64,000 nucleotides of DNA from Emticicia oligotrophica DSM 17448 (GCF_000263195.1 NC_018748.1:1116001-1180000), one strand, 5' to 3'. Shown: positions 35,812-44,948, numbered from the stretch's first letter. The notes: generated by a model from the sequence alone, not told the origin. Program-made: numbers and translations.

Positions 35812-36942
35812 TTAGTAATTAACCGCCTGACCATCTACTAAATCTTGGTAACCTTGCGTAATAAGCATATCACCAGCTTGTAAACCAGAAATTATTTCGA
35901 TATCACCATTATAAGTAAGACCCGTCGTAACCTTACGGCTGCGTGCTACTTTTTTCGCACCTTCAGTTACCGCTACGTACACGATATCACCTAATTCAGT
36001 TTGTTGGATAATATTACGATTAATGATGATTGAATTTCCTTTAGCTTGGTCGTTGATATTCAAAACGGCCAACATATTTGGCTTTAATTGTGGAGCAATT
36101 TTTGGAATCGTTGCCTCTACAGTAAACGTACGAGAAGCTTGATTTACTGTTTGGCTCACAAAGGTCAATCTTGCAGAAGTTTCTTTTCCTAAATCTGGGA
36201 ATTTGATATTTACCACATCGCCTTGTTTGATAGTACTTGCGTAGGTATCTGCTACTTGTGCAACTACTTTTAGGTTATCTGAATTAACAATACGAACTAT
36301 TCCTAAACCCGGAGCGGCCATTTCGCCAGCTTTCATACGTACTTCATCAACAAAACCACTCAATGGTGCGATTACCTTTGTCATGGCTGTTTGTGTTTGT
36401 AGCGTAGCCAAACGTTTTTCAAGAGCATCAACATTTGCTTTTGCCTGAATGTATTGAACTTCTGTACCGATTTTTTGATCCCAAAGAGCTTTTTGTTTTT
36501 CGTAGAAAACTTTTGCTGTACCTAATTGTACATCAATTTCTTGAATAGATTGCTTCAAAACTGAATTATCAATAGTAGCAATTACTTGTCCTTGTTTTAC
36601 GAAATCACCTTCCTTTACATACAAGTTTGTAATGGCTCCACCCATTTGTGGCGAAACAAAGATATTATTCTTAGCATCAATGCGGCCTTGAATTTCAACA
36701 AAGTGATTGAAAGTTTGCGTAGTAATTGGCGAAACCGTTACGGCAATTACTTTCTCTACTTCTTTTGCTGGTGCAAGTATATTCAACTCGCTTTTTAATT
36801 GCTTGATGCTCTCAGAAATTTTCTTTTCTTCTGCTTCAAGTTTAGCTAATTCTGCTCTTTTTTCTGCAACTTTATCTCCACCACCTTTTGAGCAAGCGGC
36901 TAAAATAACAACTGTTGATAGAATATATAATGTATTTTTCAT
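35812..36942 (-). CDS. RND efflux periplasmic adaptor (membrane fusion) lipoprotein
   Basis: A 376-residue membrane fusion protein. I start at the ATG at 36942 (MKNTLYILSTVVIL), which places lipobox LAAC with the acylated Cys after about 17 residues. An unusually long coiled-coil region follows the lipobox (AEKRAELAKLEAEEKKISESIKQLKSELN), then the barrel-sandwich (GGAITNLYVKEGDFVKQGQVIATID) and beta-barrel domains. It bridges RND and TolC. A hairpin (35776-35797) in the adaptor-RND gap is oriented for plus-strand reading and may be fortuitous. Confidence 0.93.
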   Translation of the reverse strand: MKNTLYILSTVVILAACSKGGGDKVAEKRAELAKLEAEEKKISESIKQLKSELNILAPAKEVEKVIAVTVSPITTQTFNHFVEIQGRIDAKNNIFVSPQMGGAITNLYVKEGDFVKQGQVIATIDNSVLKQSIQEIDVQLGTAKVFYEKQKALWDQKIGTEVQYIQAKANVDALEKRLATLQTQTAMTKVIAPLSGFVDEVRMKAGEMAAPGLGIVRIVNSDNLKVVAQVADTYASTIKQGDVVNIKFPDLGKETSARLTFVSQTVNQASRTFTVEATIPKIAPQLKPNMLAVLNINDQAKGNSIIINRNIIQQTELGDIVYVAVTEGAKKVARSRKVTTGLTYNGDIEIISGLQAGDMLITQGYQDLVDGQAVNY

Positions 36943-37022
36943 ATAATGATTCAATGAATAATTGTAATTGATTAATCTCTTTAACCTTATAATCTCCCAA
37001 TATCGGAAGGCTGGCGTTGGGC

Positions 37023-38369
37023 TTATTCTGCCAATAGTTTACCCATTGCTTTATCTAAATCTACTTTAGCAATTAATAAATCATAGAGTGCAGCGAAGTA
37101 ATTTGTTTGAGCTTCTTTTAAAGAAGATTCTGCATTTACTACTTCAATATTTGTACCAGCACCAGCTTGATATTTAATCTTCGAAACCCTTACTACTTCT
37201 TGAGCTAAATCGAGGTTAGCTTTTTGAGTTTTTAGTGTTTCTAAACCATTTTTTAAACTAATAATTCCTTGTGTTGCTTGTAATTCAAATGATTCACGTA
37301 AAAACAATGCACTTTGGTCAATTCTTGTAAGGTTGATGTTTTGTTGTTGAATCTGAAGCTTACGAAGTCCACTGTCGTAAATCGGAATCTGTACACCAAG
37401 TGTTAGAGCCGATGAGCCAAACCAACGCTCAAATGGGTTGAAACGCGGGTTACTGTGCCCTGCTCCAAGTGAACCGCTAAAGAATACTTTTGGTAATGCC
37501 CCTTTCTGAATACGCTCAATATCAAGCGTTGTAAGTTTTTTCTGAGTCATTAAAGTGGCATATTCAACTCTGTTAGCGTAATCTACTCCTTGATATTCTG
37601 GCAATTGAAGCTGATTGATGTCTGTTTCAGAAAGTTTGTCTTTCAAAGTAAGTGATTCTTGCTGTTTCATTCCCATCTGAAACTTCAAGAGTGCATAACT
37701 TAATTGAATCAAATTTTCAACTTTTTGGGTTTCAGTAACTAAATTATTACGTTGAACCTGTAAGCGGTCTACATCTAATTTTTCTACAAAACCTTTTTCA
37801 TTCATAATTTTCAGCTCACGTAACATCGTGTCTAATCGACTGATGTTAAGCCCCAACAACTTGCTTCTTTCTTCTGCCACTAAAACCGAATAATAAGCCT
37901 TCATTACGTTTTCAACAACGCCCACCTTTGAAGTTGCAACCGTGCGTTGTGCCAGTTCTCTGTAAACAGGTGCGGCTTTTAAACCAACTAACCACGTGGC
38001 ATCAAATATTAATTGATTCAGTCCAATTCCAGCCTGACCACCCCATGGCACACCAAACTTAAATTTCACTACTTCACCTTCTGCAGCCTGTGGATTAAAG
38101 TTTTTTGCTGCAACCAACTGAGTAGGTACAATTACGTTTGAAGTATATTGAAATTGTCCATTGATTTGTGGCATACCAGCCGCTTTGACTTGCTTAATGG
38201 TATTTTCGGCTGAATAAATTTCCAGCTCAGCATTTTTTACATTGATGTGGTTTTTTAAAGCATATTGTACTGCTTCCTTGAGCGTAAACGACTGCTGACT
38301 ATAAGCATTCGTAACCACCAGAATCAAGAAAAGCAAGCTCAATGCCCTCTTTAAGTGTTTTATTTTCAT
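37023..38369 (-). CDS. TolC-family outer-membrane efflux protein
   Basis: A 448-residue protein with signal peptide ending TNAYSQ and the internally repeated OEP/TolC domain (SFTLKEAVQYALKNHINVKNAE..., long heptad coiled coils LDTMLRELKIMNEKGFVEKLDVDRLQVQRNNLV and the mirrored second half). It is the outer-membrane channel of the downstream RND system. The gap to the adaptor is about 80 bp. Confidence 0.93.
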   Translation of the reverse strand: MKIKHLKRALSLLFLILVVTNAYSQQSFTLKEAVQYALKNHINVKNAELEIYSAENTIKQVKAAGMPQINGQFQYTSNVIVPTQLVAAKNFNPQAAEGEVVKFKFGVPWGGQAGIGLNQLIFDATWLVGLKAAPVYRELAQRTVATSKVGVVENVMKAYYSVLVAEERSKLLGLNISRLDTMLRELKIMNEKGFVEKLDVDRLQVQRNNLVTETQKVENLIQLSYALLKFQMGMKQQESLTLKDKLSETDINQLQLPEYQGVDYANRVEYATLMTQKKLTTLDIERIQKGALPKVFFSGSLGAGHSNPRFNPFERWFGSSALTLGVQIPIYDSGLRKLQIQQQNINLTRIDQSALFLRESFELQATQGIISLKNGLETLKTQKANLDLAQEVVRVSKIKYQAGAGTNIEVVNAESSLKEAQTNYFAALYDLLIAKVDLDKAMGKLLAE

Positions 38370-38439
38370 AATTCTGTATTTGTTTTTAATAGTAAGACTT
38401 ATTTTGGAGATTGATAATTATTTAAAAAATATTATGTAT

Positions 38440-39051
38440 TTATAATTGAGTTGTGCTAATGTATTTTTCATAAACTTCAAGCCCTTTAAGTGTAATAATT
38501 CCTCTAAGAAAATGGTCGATAAAGGTTTTGTGAATATCGTATTGATTGAATTTATCTTTTGGAAAAACACTTTGTTCAAAGGCAAAATCAATTTCTTCCA
38601 TGCGTAACCTCGCTAAAATCTCGACATTAACTTCTGGACGATAAAGCCCTTGTTTAATTCCCTCCTTTAAGTTTTCCTTGATTATATCTAAATAGATTGT
38701 TTTTTTATGCTCTTGAAAAAGTGCCCAAACTTTGGGGTAATACTTTTTTAAATCATAGATAATCACAGGATTAAAGTTGGCAATATTTGCTTTGAGCATT
38801 TCTATTTCACGAACAACCTCATGAATCGGGTTCTCAGATTCTTTGTGAATCACTTCGCTCATTTCTTGTTCACAAGTCATTCTCACAACTGCCACTTCTT
38901 CTACAATGCTATCTTTATCGGCAAAGTGCATATAGATTGTCTTCTTCGAAATTCCGAGTTCAGAAGCAATCTCGTCCATCGTTACACTGCGAATTCCAAA
39001 CTTTAGAAAAAGCTCTTCAGCAGCTTTCAATATACGTTCTCTTACTTCCAT
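38440..39051 (-). CDS. TetR/AcrR-family transcriptional regulator
   Basis: A 203-residue regulator with an N-terminal helix-turn-helix (RERILKAAEELFLKFGIRSVTMDEIASELGISKKTIYMHFADKDSIVEE, the family signature) and an all-helical ligand domain. It is the first gene of the TolC-adaptor-RND run and most likely represses that pump. Inverted repeats at 39071-39116 and a near-palindrome at 39117-39134 lie just upstream of its start and suit an autoregulatory operator. Confidence 0.93.
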   Translation of the reverse strand: MEVRERILKAAEELFLKFGIRSVTMDEIASELGISKKTIYMHFADKDSIVEEVAVVRMTCEQEMSEVIHKESENPIHEVVREIEMLKANIANFNPVIIYDLKKYYPKVWALFQEHKKTIYLDIIKENLKEGIKQGLYRPEVNVEILARLRMEEIDFAFEQSVFPKDKFNQYDIHKTFIDHFLRGIITLKGLEVYEKYISTTQL

Positions 39052-39070
39052 TATTTACCTTTAAAACTGG

Positions 39071-39134
39071 CTAAGTTTCATTTGACCTTTATGTTTGTAC
39101 TAATCAAGAAACTTAGGAAACTTTTAAAAGGTTC
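39071..39134. promoter_or_regulatory. Candidate TetR operator
   Basis: CTAAGTTTC (39071-39079) is repeated in inverted orientation as GAAACTTAG (39108-39116). Just after it, GAAACTTTTAAAAGGTTC (39117-39134) is an 18-bp near-palindrome with two mismatches, the usual size for a TetR-family operator. Both lie within 85 bp of the TetR start codon. Confidence 0.35.
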
Positions 39135-39393
39135 AAAGTTTTTATAATTTTTTTTATAGAGCTACTATAAACATACAAAATTGAAAAAACTGATGTAAAT
39201 CATGAAAACAAAGATGATGAAGCTATAAAATAAGCGTATAAAACCTTATTTTATGAGGATGAACATATTTTCAATGTATTCTTTCTCGAAATATATATAT
39301 AACTAATTGATAATAAAATTGTATTTTTCTAATTTAAACTTACATTAAGAAAATGTTGTAGTCTATTTTTACTGAAAATTTATAGATAAATCG

Positions 39394-39401
39394 TATTTTT
39401 G
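39394..39401 (+). promoter_or_regulatory. -7 promoter element of pyrD
   Basis: TATTTTTG matches TAnnTTTG; it predicts a transcript start near 39408 and a leader of about 140 nt before the ATG at 39548. Confidence 0.35.
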
Positions 39402-39547
39402 TAAACCTATCTATTTTATCTGCCCTGCTGTAAATATGATTGAATTCAAAAAGCATTTGCTAAACTAGCCCACATACCTAATTAATTACATAAGTATCCA
39501 GCTATAAACTAAACACTTACTGTAAAAACCTAAAATTTTAAGCCTAA

Positions 39548-40597
39548 ATGAGTTTCTACAAAAATCTTGTATTTCCGTACCTAACTAAATACGACGCAGA
39601 GAAAATCCATTATACAGTAATGAATACGCTCAAATTTGCCTGCTCTATTCCATTCATGCCAGCAATTTTGAGGCTTATTTTTGAGAAAAAAGATGCTCGT
39701 TTAGAAAGAAAAGTTTTTGGTCTTCGCTTTAAAAATCCAGTAGGTTTAGCTGCGGGCTTTGATAAAAATGGTATTTGGACCGACGAGCTATCTAATCTTG
39801 GTTTTGGATTTATCGAAATCGGTACTGTTACACCAAAACCACAATCAGGTAATGATAAACCTCGACTCTTCAGACTAAAACCTGACCGTGCACTGATTAA
39901 CCGCATGGGCTTTAATAACGAGGGTTCAATGGCTGCAGCAAATAATCTTCGTAAACGTAAAACAAAGGTTATCGTAGGTGGAAACATTGGAAAAAACAAA
40001 GTGACTGAAAACGATGAAGCTATATACGATTACCTCAAGGCTTTCAATGACCTCTATCCTTACGTAGATTACTTTGTGGTGAATGTGAGTTCTCCAAACA
40101 CGCCTGGTTTAAGAGATTTACAAGAAAAAGAACCGTTGAAATATATTTTGAAGGTTTTGGAAAGAGATAATGGAAGAAAATCAAAACCTAAGCCTATCCT
40201 TCTGAAAATTGCACCTGATTTGACTAACGAGCAACTTGATGATGTGATTGAAATTGTAAAAGAAACTCGTACAGCAGGTGTCATTGCAACCAATACAACC
40301 ATTAGTAGAGAAGGTTTGGTATCTGACAAGGAAACTGTTACTGAAATTGGAGCGGGTGGTTTAAGTGGTAAACCTCTCACTGACCGTTCGACCGAAGTTA
40401 TTAGGTATTTATCAGAAAAATCGAACAAAGCGTTTCCTATTATTGGCGTTGGAGGAATTTATTCCGCACAAGATGCAATTGATAAACTGAATGCAGGAGC
40501 CTCACTCGTTCAAGTCTATTCTGGCTTTATCTATGAAGGCCCAAGCATTGTAAAAGAAATTTGTAATGGAATTTTGAAAGAAATACCCAAAAAATAA
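39548..40597 (+). CDS. pyrD: Quinone-dependent dihydroorotate dehydrogenase (class 2)
   Basis: A 349-residue membrane-associated flavoprotein that oxidises dihydroorotate to orotate in pyrimidine synthesis. The N-terminal membrane helix region ([19 protein letters not shown]) is the class 2 mark. The barrel contains [42 protein letters not shown] and [16 protein letters not shown] (with the catalytic Ser of class 2 in that strand). [11 protein letters not shown] binds FMN phosphate. A strong terminator follows; single start candidate. Confidence 0.97.
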   Translation: MSFYKNLVFPYLTKYDAEKIHYTVMNTLKFACSIPFMPAILRLIFEKKDARLERKVFGLRFKNPVGLAAGFDKNGIWTDELSNLGFGFIEIGTVTPKPQSGNDKPRLFRLKPDRALINRMGFNNEGSMAAANNLRKRKTKVIVGGNIGKNKVTENDEAIYDYLKAFNDLYPYVDYFVVNVSSPNTPGLRDLQEKEPLKYILKVLERDNGRKSKPKPILLKIAPDLTNEQLDDVIEIVKETRTAGVIATNTTISREGLVSDKETVTEIGAGGLSGKPLTDRSTEVIRYLSEKSNKAFPIIGVGGIYSAQDAIDKLNAGASLVQVYSGFIYEGPSIVKEICNGILKEIPKK

Positions 40598-40624
40598 ATA
40601 ATTGACTATCAATGTCTTAGCATT

Positions 40625-40666
40625 AAAAAAGTGTTGTTCTCAAAAAGAACAACACTTTTTTTTTAT
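40625..40666 (+). terminator. Terminator of pyrD
   Basis: A 16-bp perfect stem, AAAAAAGTGTTGTTCT (40625-40640/40646-40661), loop CAAAA, followed by a T-rich tract. It is a strong intrinsic terminator about 27 bp after the stop. Confidence 0.85.
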
Positions 40667-40766
40667 TTTTTGAAACCTTTTCATATTCTCTTTTGTATTA
40701 TATGTATATACATACAATGTAAATACATAATTAAAAATATTCTAAAAATTTAAACATTTTAAAACT

Positions 40767-41297
40767 ATGGCTACTTGGATTATTGACCCAACTCACTCTG
40801 AAGTTAATTTCAAAGTAAAACACTTAATGATTTCTACTGTTACTGGTACATTCGGAACTTACGAAGGTTCGATTGAAACAGCTAATGACACTGATTTCGC
40901 AGGTGCAAAAGTTAGCTTCTCGGCAGATATTGATAGCATTTCTACTAATCAAGAACAAAGAGATGGACACTTGAAATCGGCTGATTTCTTTGATGCAGCA
41001 AGCTTCCCAAAATTAACTTTTGCAGCAACATCAATGGAAAAAGTTGATGATGAAACTTATCATGTAACTGGTGACTTGACAATTAAAGGAACTACAAAAC
41101 CTGTAACTTTGAAAGCAGAGTTTGGTGGTATTATGGGCGATTTTTACGGAAATACAAAGGCTGGTTTTGAAATTGCAGGAAAAATCAACCGTCAAGATTT
41201 CGGACTTACTTGGGGTGCAGTAACAGAAGCAGGTGGCGTAGTGGTAAGTGATGAAGTAAAATTAGCTTTCAATATTCAATTAGTGAAGCAGGCTTAA
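40767..41297 (+). CDS. YceI-family lipocalin-like protein
   Basis: A 176-residue lipocalin-like barrel of the YceI family (TWIIDPTHSEVNFKVKHLMISTVTGTFGTYEGS... DSISTNQEQRDGHLKSADFFDAASFPKLTF). It has no signal peptide, so cytoplasmic, unlike many periplasmic relatives. Relatives bind polyisoprenoids; function here is unknown. It is flanked by terminators of both neighbours, so it is a monocistronic gene. Confidence 0.9.
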   Translation: MATWIIDPTHSEVNFKVKHLMISTVTGTFGTYEGSIETANDTDFAGAKVSFSADIDSISTNQEQRDGHLKSADFFDAASFPKLTFAATSMEKVDDETYHVTGDLTIKGTTKPVTLKAEFGGIMGDFYGNTKAGFEIAGKINRQDFGLTWGAVTEAGGVVVSDEVKLAFNIQLVKQA

Positions 41298-41321
41298 TTT
41301 TTTGGTTTAAGGTGAAACGCG

Positions 41322-41355
41322 GAAGGCTCTTTTAAGAAAGAGCCTTCATTTTTTA
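41322..41355 (+). terminator. Terminator of the YceI gene
   Basis: A perfect 11-bp stem, GAAGGCTCTTT (41322-41332/41337-41347), then ATTTTTTAT; about 25 bp after the stop. It directly adjoins the convergent SDR gene end. Confidence 0.8.
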
Positions 41356-42141
41356 TAAACTACTAGTCTTGCCACCATCTACAGGAATACTTACCCCATT
41401 GACAGATGCGGCTGCAGGAGAACACAAAAAGGCGATAACTGCGGCTGTTTCTTGGGGAGCTGTAAACCTTCCAATCGGAATTTCTTTAATTAGCTCTTGC
41501 TCTACTTCACTAACACTCTTTTGCGTAGCTGAAGCTCGCATTTCGTTTACTTTCTGCAAGCGTGCCGTTGTTGTATAGCCCGGAAGCACATTGTTAGTTG
41601 TAATACCAAATTTTCCAAGCTCATTTGCCATTGATTTAGCCCAATTACCTATTGCCCCACGAATGGTATTCGATACCCCCAAACCAACAATTGGCTGCTT
41701 CATACCTACGGATGTAATGTTGATGATGCGTCCAAACCCATCTTTTTTCATACTCGGAACAAGTGCTTGTGTAAGTATTTGGGCAGCAATAACATGCTCA
41801 TTAAAAGTTTGTAGAAATAAGTCGGGAGAAGCTTCAATCACAGGGCCTCCGACTGGGCCGCCTGTATTATTCACCAAAATATGAGCCTCAGGATATTTTG
41901 TCAAATGACGTTCAATTCGAGATTTTATTTGGTTAGTTTTTGAAAAATCAATCAGTAAATAGCGATGTTTTTGACCTTTTTTGCGTGGAAGTTCGTCTAA
42001 TACTGCTTTTAATTTTTCTTCATTTCGAGCCACTAATGTAATATTTGCCCCTAAAAGTGCTAATTCGACGGCGGCGGCTTTACCAATGCCTTGTGTGCTG
42101 CCACATACGAAGGCAGTTTTTCCTGATAAATCTAGATTCAT
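41353..42141 (-). CDS. SDR-family oxidoreductase lacking the Tyr-xxx-Lys dyad
   Basis: A 262-residue short-chain dehydrogenase/reductase fold: the cofactor loop is CGSTQGIGKAA (residues 13-23), NNTGGP the NAG-like strand, Ser144 in INITSVG. The expected YxxxK is Ser157-Asn-Thr-Ile-Arg161. This replacement marks a known SDR subgroup (SNTxR), usually annotated as 3-oxoacyl-ACP reductase-like; the real substrate is not known. It may bind NADP(H) without normal SDR chemistry or use another residue. It is convergent with YceI, and no operon partner adjoins it. Confidence 0.9.
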   Translation of the reverse strand: MNLDLSGKTAFVCGSTQGIGKAAAVELALLGANITLVARNEEKLKAVLDELPRKKGQKHRYLLIDFSKTNQIKSRIERHLTKYPEAHILVNNTGGPVGGPVIEASPDLFLQTFNEHVIAAQILTQALVPSMKKDGFGRIINITSVGMKQPIVGLGVSNTIRGAIGNWAKSMANELGKFGITTNNVLPGYTTTARLQKVNEMRASATQKSVSEVEQELIKEIPIGRFTAPQETAAVIAFLCSPAAASVNGVSIPVDGGKTSSL

Positions 42142-42258
42142 AGCTGTTGTTTGTTTACTGCAAAGTTACAGTTTTATTAATTTTTATCTAAATCATTCAA
42201 AAAATCATTTGGTACTATGCAGCTAAGTGTCGAATTTTGCAATAAAAAAGCTTTTCGA

Positions 42259-43179
42259 ATGTACTTATCTATTGTTTCACCTGTTTATAGAGCTCAAGAA
42301 ATTGTTGATAAATTAGTTGAAGAAATTCATCAAGCCGTCAGGCCAATAACCGATTCTTACGAAATTATTTTGGTAGAAGATGGTAGTCCTGATAAATCTT
42401 GGGAAGCCATCGAACGTGTATGTAGCAATGATACTTATGTGAAAGGTGTAAAACTAAGTAGAAACTTTGGTCAACATGCTGCCATCAATGCGGGATTAAG
42501 CATTTCAAAAGGAGAATGGATAGTTGTGATGGACTGTGACCTTCAAGATAGGCCAGATGAGATTCCGCATTTATTGAATAAAGCGAAAGAAGGATATGAG
42601 CTTGTTTTTGCTCAACGACAAATTCGACAGGATGGATTTTTCAAGAAACTTTCTTCTAAGTTATTTTATAAAATTTTTAGCTACTTAACCGATACCATAC
42701 AAGATAGTAGCGTGGCAAACTTTGGCATTTATCACCGAAAAGTGATAGATGCAGTAGTTAGTTTGGGCGACCGAATTAGGTTTTTTCCTACCATGACCCA
42801 ATGGGTGGGATTTCGTAAGGCTTACTTGCCCGTCAAACACGATGAACGTGCATCGGGAAAATCATCGTATTCATGGGCAAAACTCATTGAATTGGCTTTC
42901 AATAATATCATTTCCTTCTCTGATAAACCACTCCGCCTCACAGTTAGGCTTGGTTTAATGATGTCGCTTGTGGCAATTCTTTTAGGAATCGGCTACCTAT
43001 ACCTATACTTTAGCAATCAAATCAAACAATTGGGTTTTGCCAGTATTATTATTTCCATTACATTTTTTTCGGGGCTTATCATATTCATTTTGGGTATTAT
43101 TGGTATTTATTTAGGTAAAACTTTCGAGCAAGTCAAAGGGAGACCCGTGCATATTATCGACCAAAAATTAAATTTTTAA
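42259..43179 (+). CDS. GT2 glycosyltransferase with C-terminal membrane helices
   Basis: A 306-residue protein starting at the ATG at 42259 (MYLSIVSPVYRAQEIVDKLV); an ATG 14 codons upstream would give a poor N-terminus. It is a GT2 catalytic domain (residues about 1-220; nucleotide-sugar motif VMDCDLQDRP, acceptor motif KLSRNFGQHAAINAG) with two C-terminal helices (VRLGLMMSLVAILLGIGYLYL and IIISITFFSGLIIFILGIIGIYL), as in polyprenyl-phosphate sugar transferases of the DPM/ArnC type. Its stop overlaps the next start by one base, so they are translationally coupled. Confidence 0.92.
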   Translation: MYLSIVSPVYRAQEIVDKLVEEIHQAVRPITDSYEIILVEDGSPDKSWEAIERVCSNDTYVKGVKLSRNFGQHAAINAGLSISKGEWIVVMDCDLQDRPDEIPHLLNKAKEGYELVFAQRQIRQDGFFKKLSSKLFYKIFSYLTDTIQDSSVANFGIYHRKVIDAVVSLGDRIRFFPTMTQWVGFRKAYLPVKHDERASGKSSYSWAKLIELAFNNIISFSDKPLRLTVRLGLMMSLVAILLGIGYLYLYFSNQIKQLGFASIIISITFFSGLIIFILGIIGIYLGKTFEQVKGRPVHIIDQKLNF

Positions 43180-43877
43180 TGATACACTTAACTTGGGATA
43201 GTGCATTCTTTCATAAAAAAATCGCTCGAATTGATGCTAGTAAAGATTTAGAAATACTATCTTCTCAGCTCGAACAAGCGTTTCTTGAACAATATGATTT
43301 GATTTATGTTTTTGCCGAAAAAGAAACCCTATTACCGCAAGATATTCTTGAGCAATTCAATGGAAAACTTGTAGATAGAAAAATTACCTATACCGCTTCG
43401 ATAGATTTATTAAAAACCAAAACTCTAGTTGAAACCAAAGAATTTAATGAAATTGAAGGGCATTTGTTGTATGAACTAGCTTATCTCAGTGGTAATCATT
43501 CAAGATTTAAGTTAGATACAAGTTTGGGAATAGAAAATTTTAAGCGACTTTATCGAGAATGGATTGATAAATCTGTCAGCCACCAAATTGCTCAGAAAAT
43601 ATATATTTATGAAAACAACGGGCAAATTGGAGGTATGGTAACGCTTAGTATCAAGGATACGCAGGCGAATATTGGTCTGATTGCCGTTGATGAAACTTTA
43701 CAAGGGCAGGGTGTTGGCATTTCTCTGATTCATGCCTGTGCAGAATATTGCAAGAAAAATAATATTCAAACACTCGATGTACCTACACAGCTTGATAATA
43801 GACAAGCCTGTAAATTTTACGAAAAATGTGGTTTTGTTGAGAAGCAAATTCAAAATATTTATCATTTTTGGGCATAA
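43179..43877 (+). CDS. GNAT-family N-acetyltransferase (WecD/FdtC-like)
   Basis: A 232-residue acetyltransferase. The N-terminal part (LTWDSAFFHKKIARIDA) resembles dTDP-amino-sugar acetyltransferases, and the C-terminal GNAT acetyl-CoA motif is LIAVDETLQGQGVGISLIHACAEYC. It starts in the ATGA overlap of the GT2 stop. Together they could build an acetylated amino-sugar onto a glycan, but no aminotransferase or nucleotide-sugar genes adjoin them. The substrate is an inference. Confidence 0.8.
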   Translation: MIHLTWDSAFFHKKIARIDASKDLEILSSQLEQAFLEQYDLIYVFAEKETLLPQDILEQFNGKLVDRKITYTASIDLLKTKTLVETKEFNEIEGHLLYELAYLSGNHSRFKLDTSLGIENFKRLYREWIDKSVSHQIAQKIYIYENNGQIGGMVTLSIKDTQANIGLIAVDETLQGQGVGISLIHACAEYCKKNNIQTLDVPTQLDNRQACKFYEKCGFVEKQIQNIYHFWA

Positions 43878-43881
43878 AAAA

Positions 43882-43903
43882 AGCCTTTCTTTTCAGAAAG
43901 GCT
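43882..43903 (-). terminator. Terminator of secE-nusG
   Basis: A 9-bp stem, AGCCTTTCT/AGAAAGGCT, loop of four bases. On the minus strand it ends in a run of seven T, 20 bp beyond the nusG stop. Confidence 0.75.
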
Positions 43904-43924
43904 CTCCTTAATATTCTTTGTTGA

Positions 43925-44482
43925 TTATTGCAATTTTTCAACTTGCATATACCCCAATTCAACTGGAGTACTACGTCCGAAGATTTTAACGCTCACGCTC
44001 AATTTCTTCTTATCTTCGTTCACTTCCTCAACATTACCATCGAAACCACTGAATGGGCCATCGATTACCTTCACATTTTCGCCTTTTACGAATGTAAGTG
44101 TTGGAGAAATATTATCACCGATAATAACCTCTTCTTGCACACCCAAAATACGATTTATTTCAGATTGACGTAAAGGCTCAGGAGTCATGGAAGTACCATT
44201 ATTACGACCCAAGAAACCAATTACACCTGGCATTGTCTTGATTAAGTGAAGCACTTCACCATTGTTTAGGTCGGCATTAACAAGAATATATCCTGGAAAA
44301 TAACTTTTTTCACGAACACGTTTCTTACCATTACGAACCTCTGTGATTTTTTCAGTTGGAATTAAGATTGACGGAATTAAGTCATCCAACTTGCGTCGAA
44401 TTGCTTCGTTTTCGATGTAGGTTTTGATTTTCTTCTCCTGTCCCGAAACTGCCCGCACAACGTACCAATTGATTTCGCTCAT
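43925..44482 (-). CDS. nusG: Transcription termination/antitermination factor NusG
   Basis: A 185-residue NusG with the N-terminal NGN domain (NWYVVRAVSGQEKKIKTYIENEAIRR, RNGKKRVREKSYFPGYILVNADL, IKTMPGVIGFLG) and C-terminal KOW (FVKGENVKVIDGPFSGFDGNVEEV). It follows secE by 25 bp, as in most bacteria. The usual downstream genes rplK-rplA are absent; the next gene is the convergent GNAT, and a terminator lies right after the stop. Confidence 0.97.
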   Translation of the reverse strand: MSEINWYVVRAVSGQEKKIKTYIENEAIRRKLDDLIPSILIPTEKITEVRNGKKRVREKSYFPGYILVNADLNNGEVLHLIKTMPGVIGFLGRNNGTSMTPEPLRQSEINRILGVQEEVIIGDNISPTLTFVKGENVKVIDGPFSGFDGNVEEVNEDKKKLSVSVKIFGRSTPVELGYMQVEKLQ

Positions 44483-44507
44483 TGTATAGGAAATTTTAGG
44501 ATTTTAC

Positions 44508-44690
44508 TTAGATTGATTGGTAGAATAAACGCAGACCATTCTCGATTAAGAAATCGATAACACCTACTACTAAAGCAAAAATTAATGATGCCACAAGCAC
44601 AAGTGTAGCACTTGCTTGTAGTTCACTCCATTTGGGCCATGTTACCTCTTTGGTTACTTCTTCCCAAGAGTTTTTAAAAAATTCTTGCAT
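44508..44690 (-). CDS. secE: Preprotein translocase subunit SecE
   Basis: A 60-residue single-spanning inner-membrane subunit. It shows the family's amphipathic helix FFKNSWEEVTKEVTWPKWSEL and transmembrane helix TLVLVASLIFALVVGVIDFLI. This short, single-helix form is typical of SecE outside Enterobacteria. It lies between tRNA-Trp and nusG. Confidence 0.95.
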   Translation of the reverse strand: MQEFFKNSWEEVTKEVTWPKWSELQASATLVLVASLIFALVVGVIDFLIENGLRLFYQSI

Positions 44691-44713
44691 AATATCTTCT
44701 TGAATAAAAATTG

Positions 44714-44784
44714 CACGGGCACTAAGATTCGAACTCAGATCAAAGGTTTTGGAGACCCGTATGCTACCATTGCACCATGCCCGT
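44714..44784 (-). tRNA. tRNA-Trp (anticodon CCA)
   Basis: Folds as a 71-nt tRNA: 7-bp acceptor (ACGGGCA/TGCCCGT), D-stem GTGC/GCAT, D-loop with GGTA, anticodon loop CTCCAAA giving anticodon CCA, T-arm CTGAG/CTTAG with TTCGAAT, and discriminator G, typical of bacterial tRNA-Trp. The anticodon stem has one G-U pair and a C27-U43 mismatch. CCA is not encoded. Its place before secE-nusG is the common bacterial context. Confidence 0.92.
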
Positions 44785-44915
44785 GTATGTTTCCCTCTTT
44801 TGTTTGGGACTGCAAAGATACGTCTATTTTTTTTCTTTGCAAATAGGAAAGCTCAAAATTATGCCAAAAAAATGATAAAATATAGGAATTAGGAATTAAG
44901 AATTGTCGAATATGC

Positions 44916-44948
44916 TTTGTAAATATTTGATAATTAAATATTTACAAA
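44916..44948 (-). repeat. AT-rich inverted repeat downstream of tyrS
   Basis: TTTGTAAATATTT (44916-44928) pairs perfectly with 44936-44948. It is nested in AATTAAGAATTG/CAATTCTTAATT repeats (about 44892-44966). It could act as the tyrS terminator, though no clear U-run follows. Confidence 0.5.

Larger units (their letters stand above)
39052..39547. other. Divergent tetR-pyrD gap (496 bp)
   Basis: Contains the candidate TetR operator (39071-39134), long AT-rich sequence, and the pyrD promoter (TATTTTTG at 39394-39401). No other gene or RNA was recognised. Confidence 0.5.
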
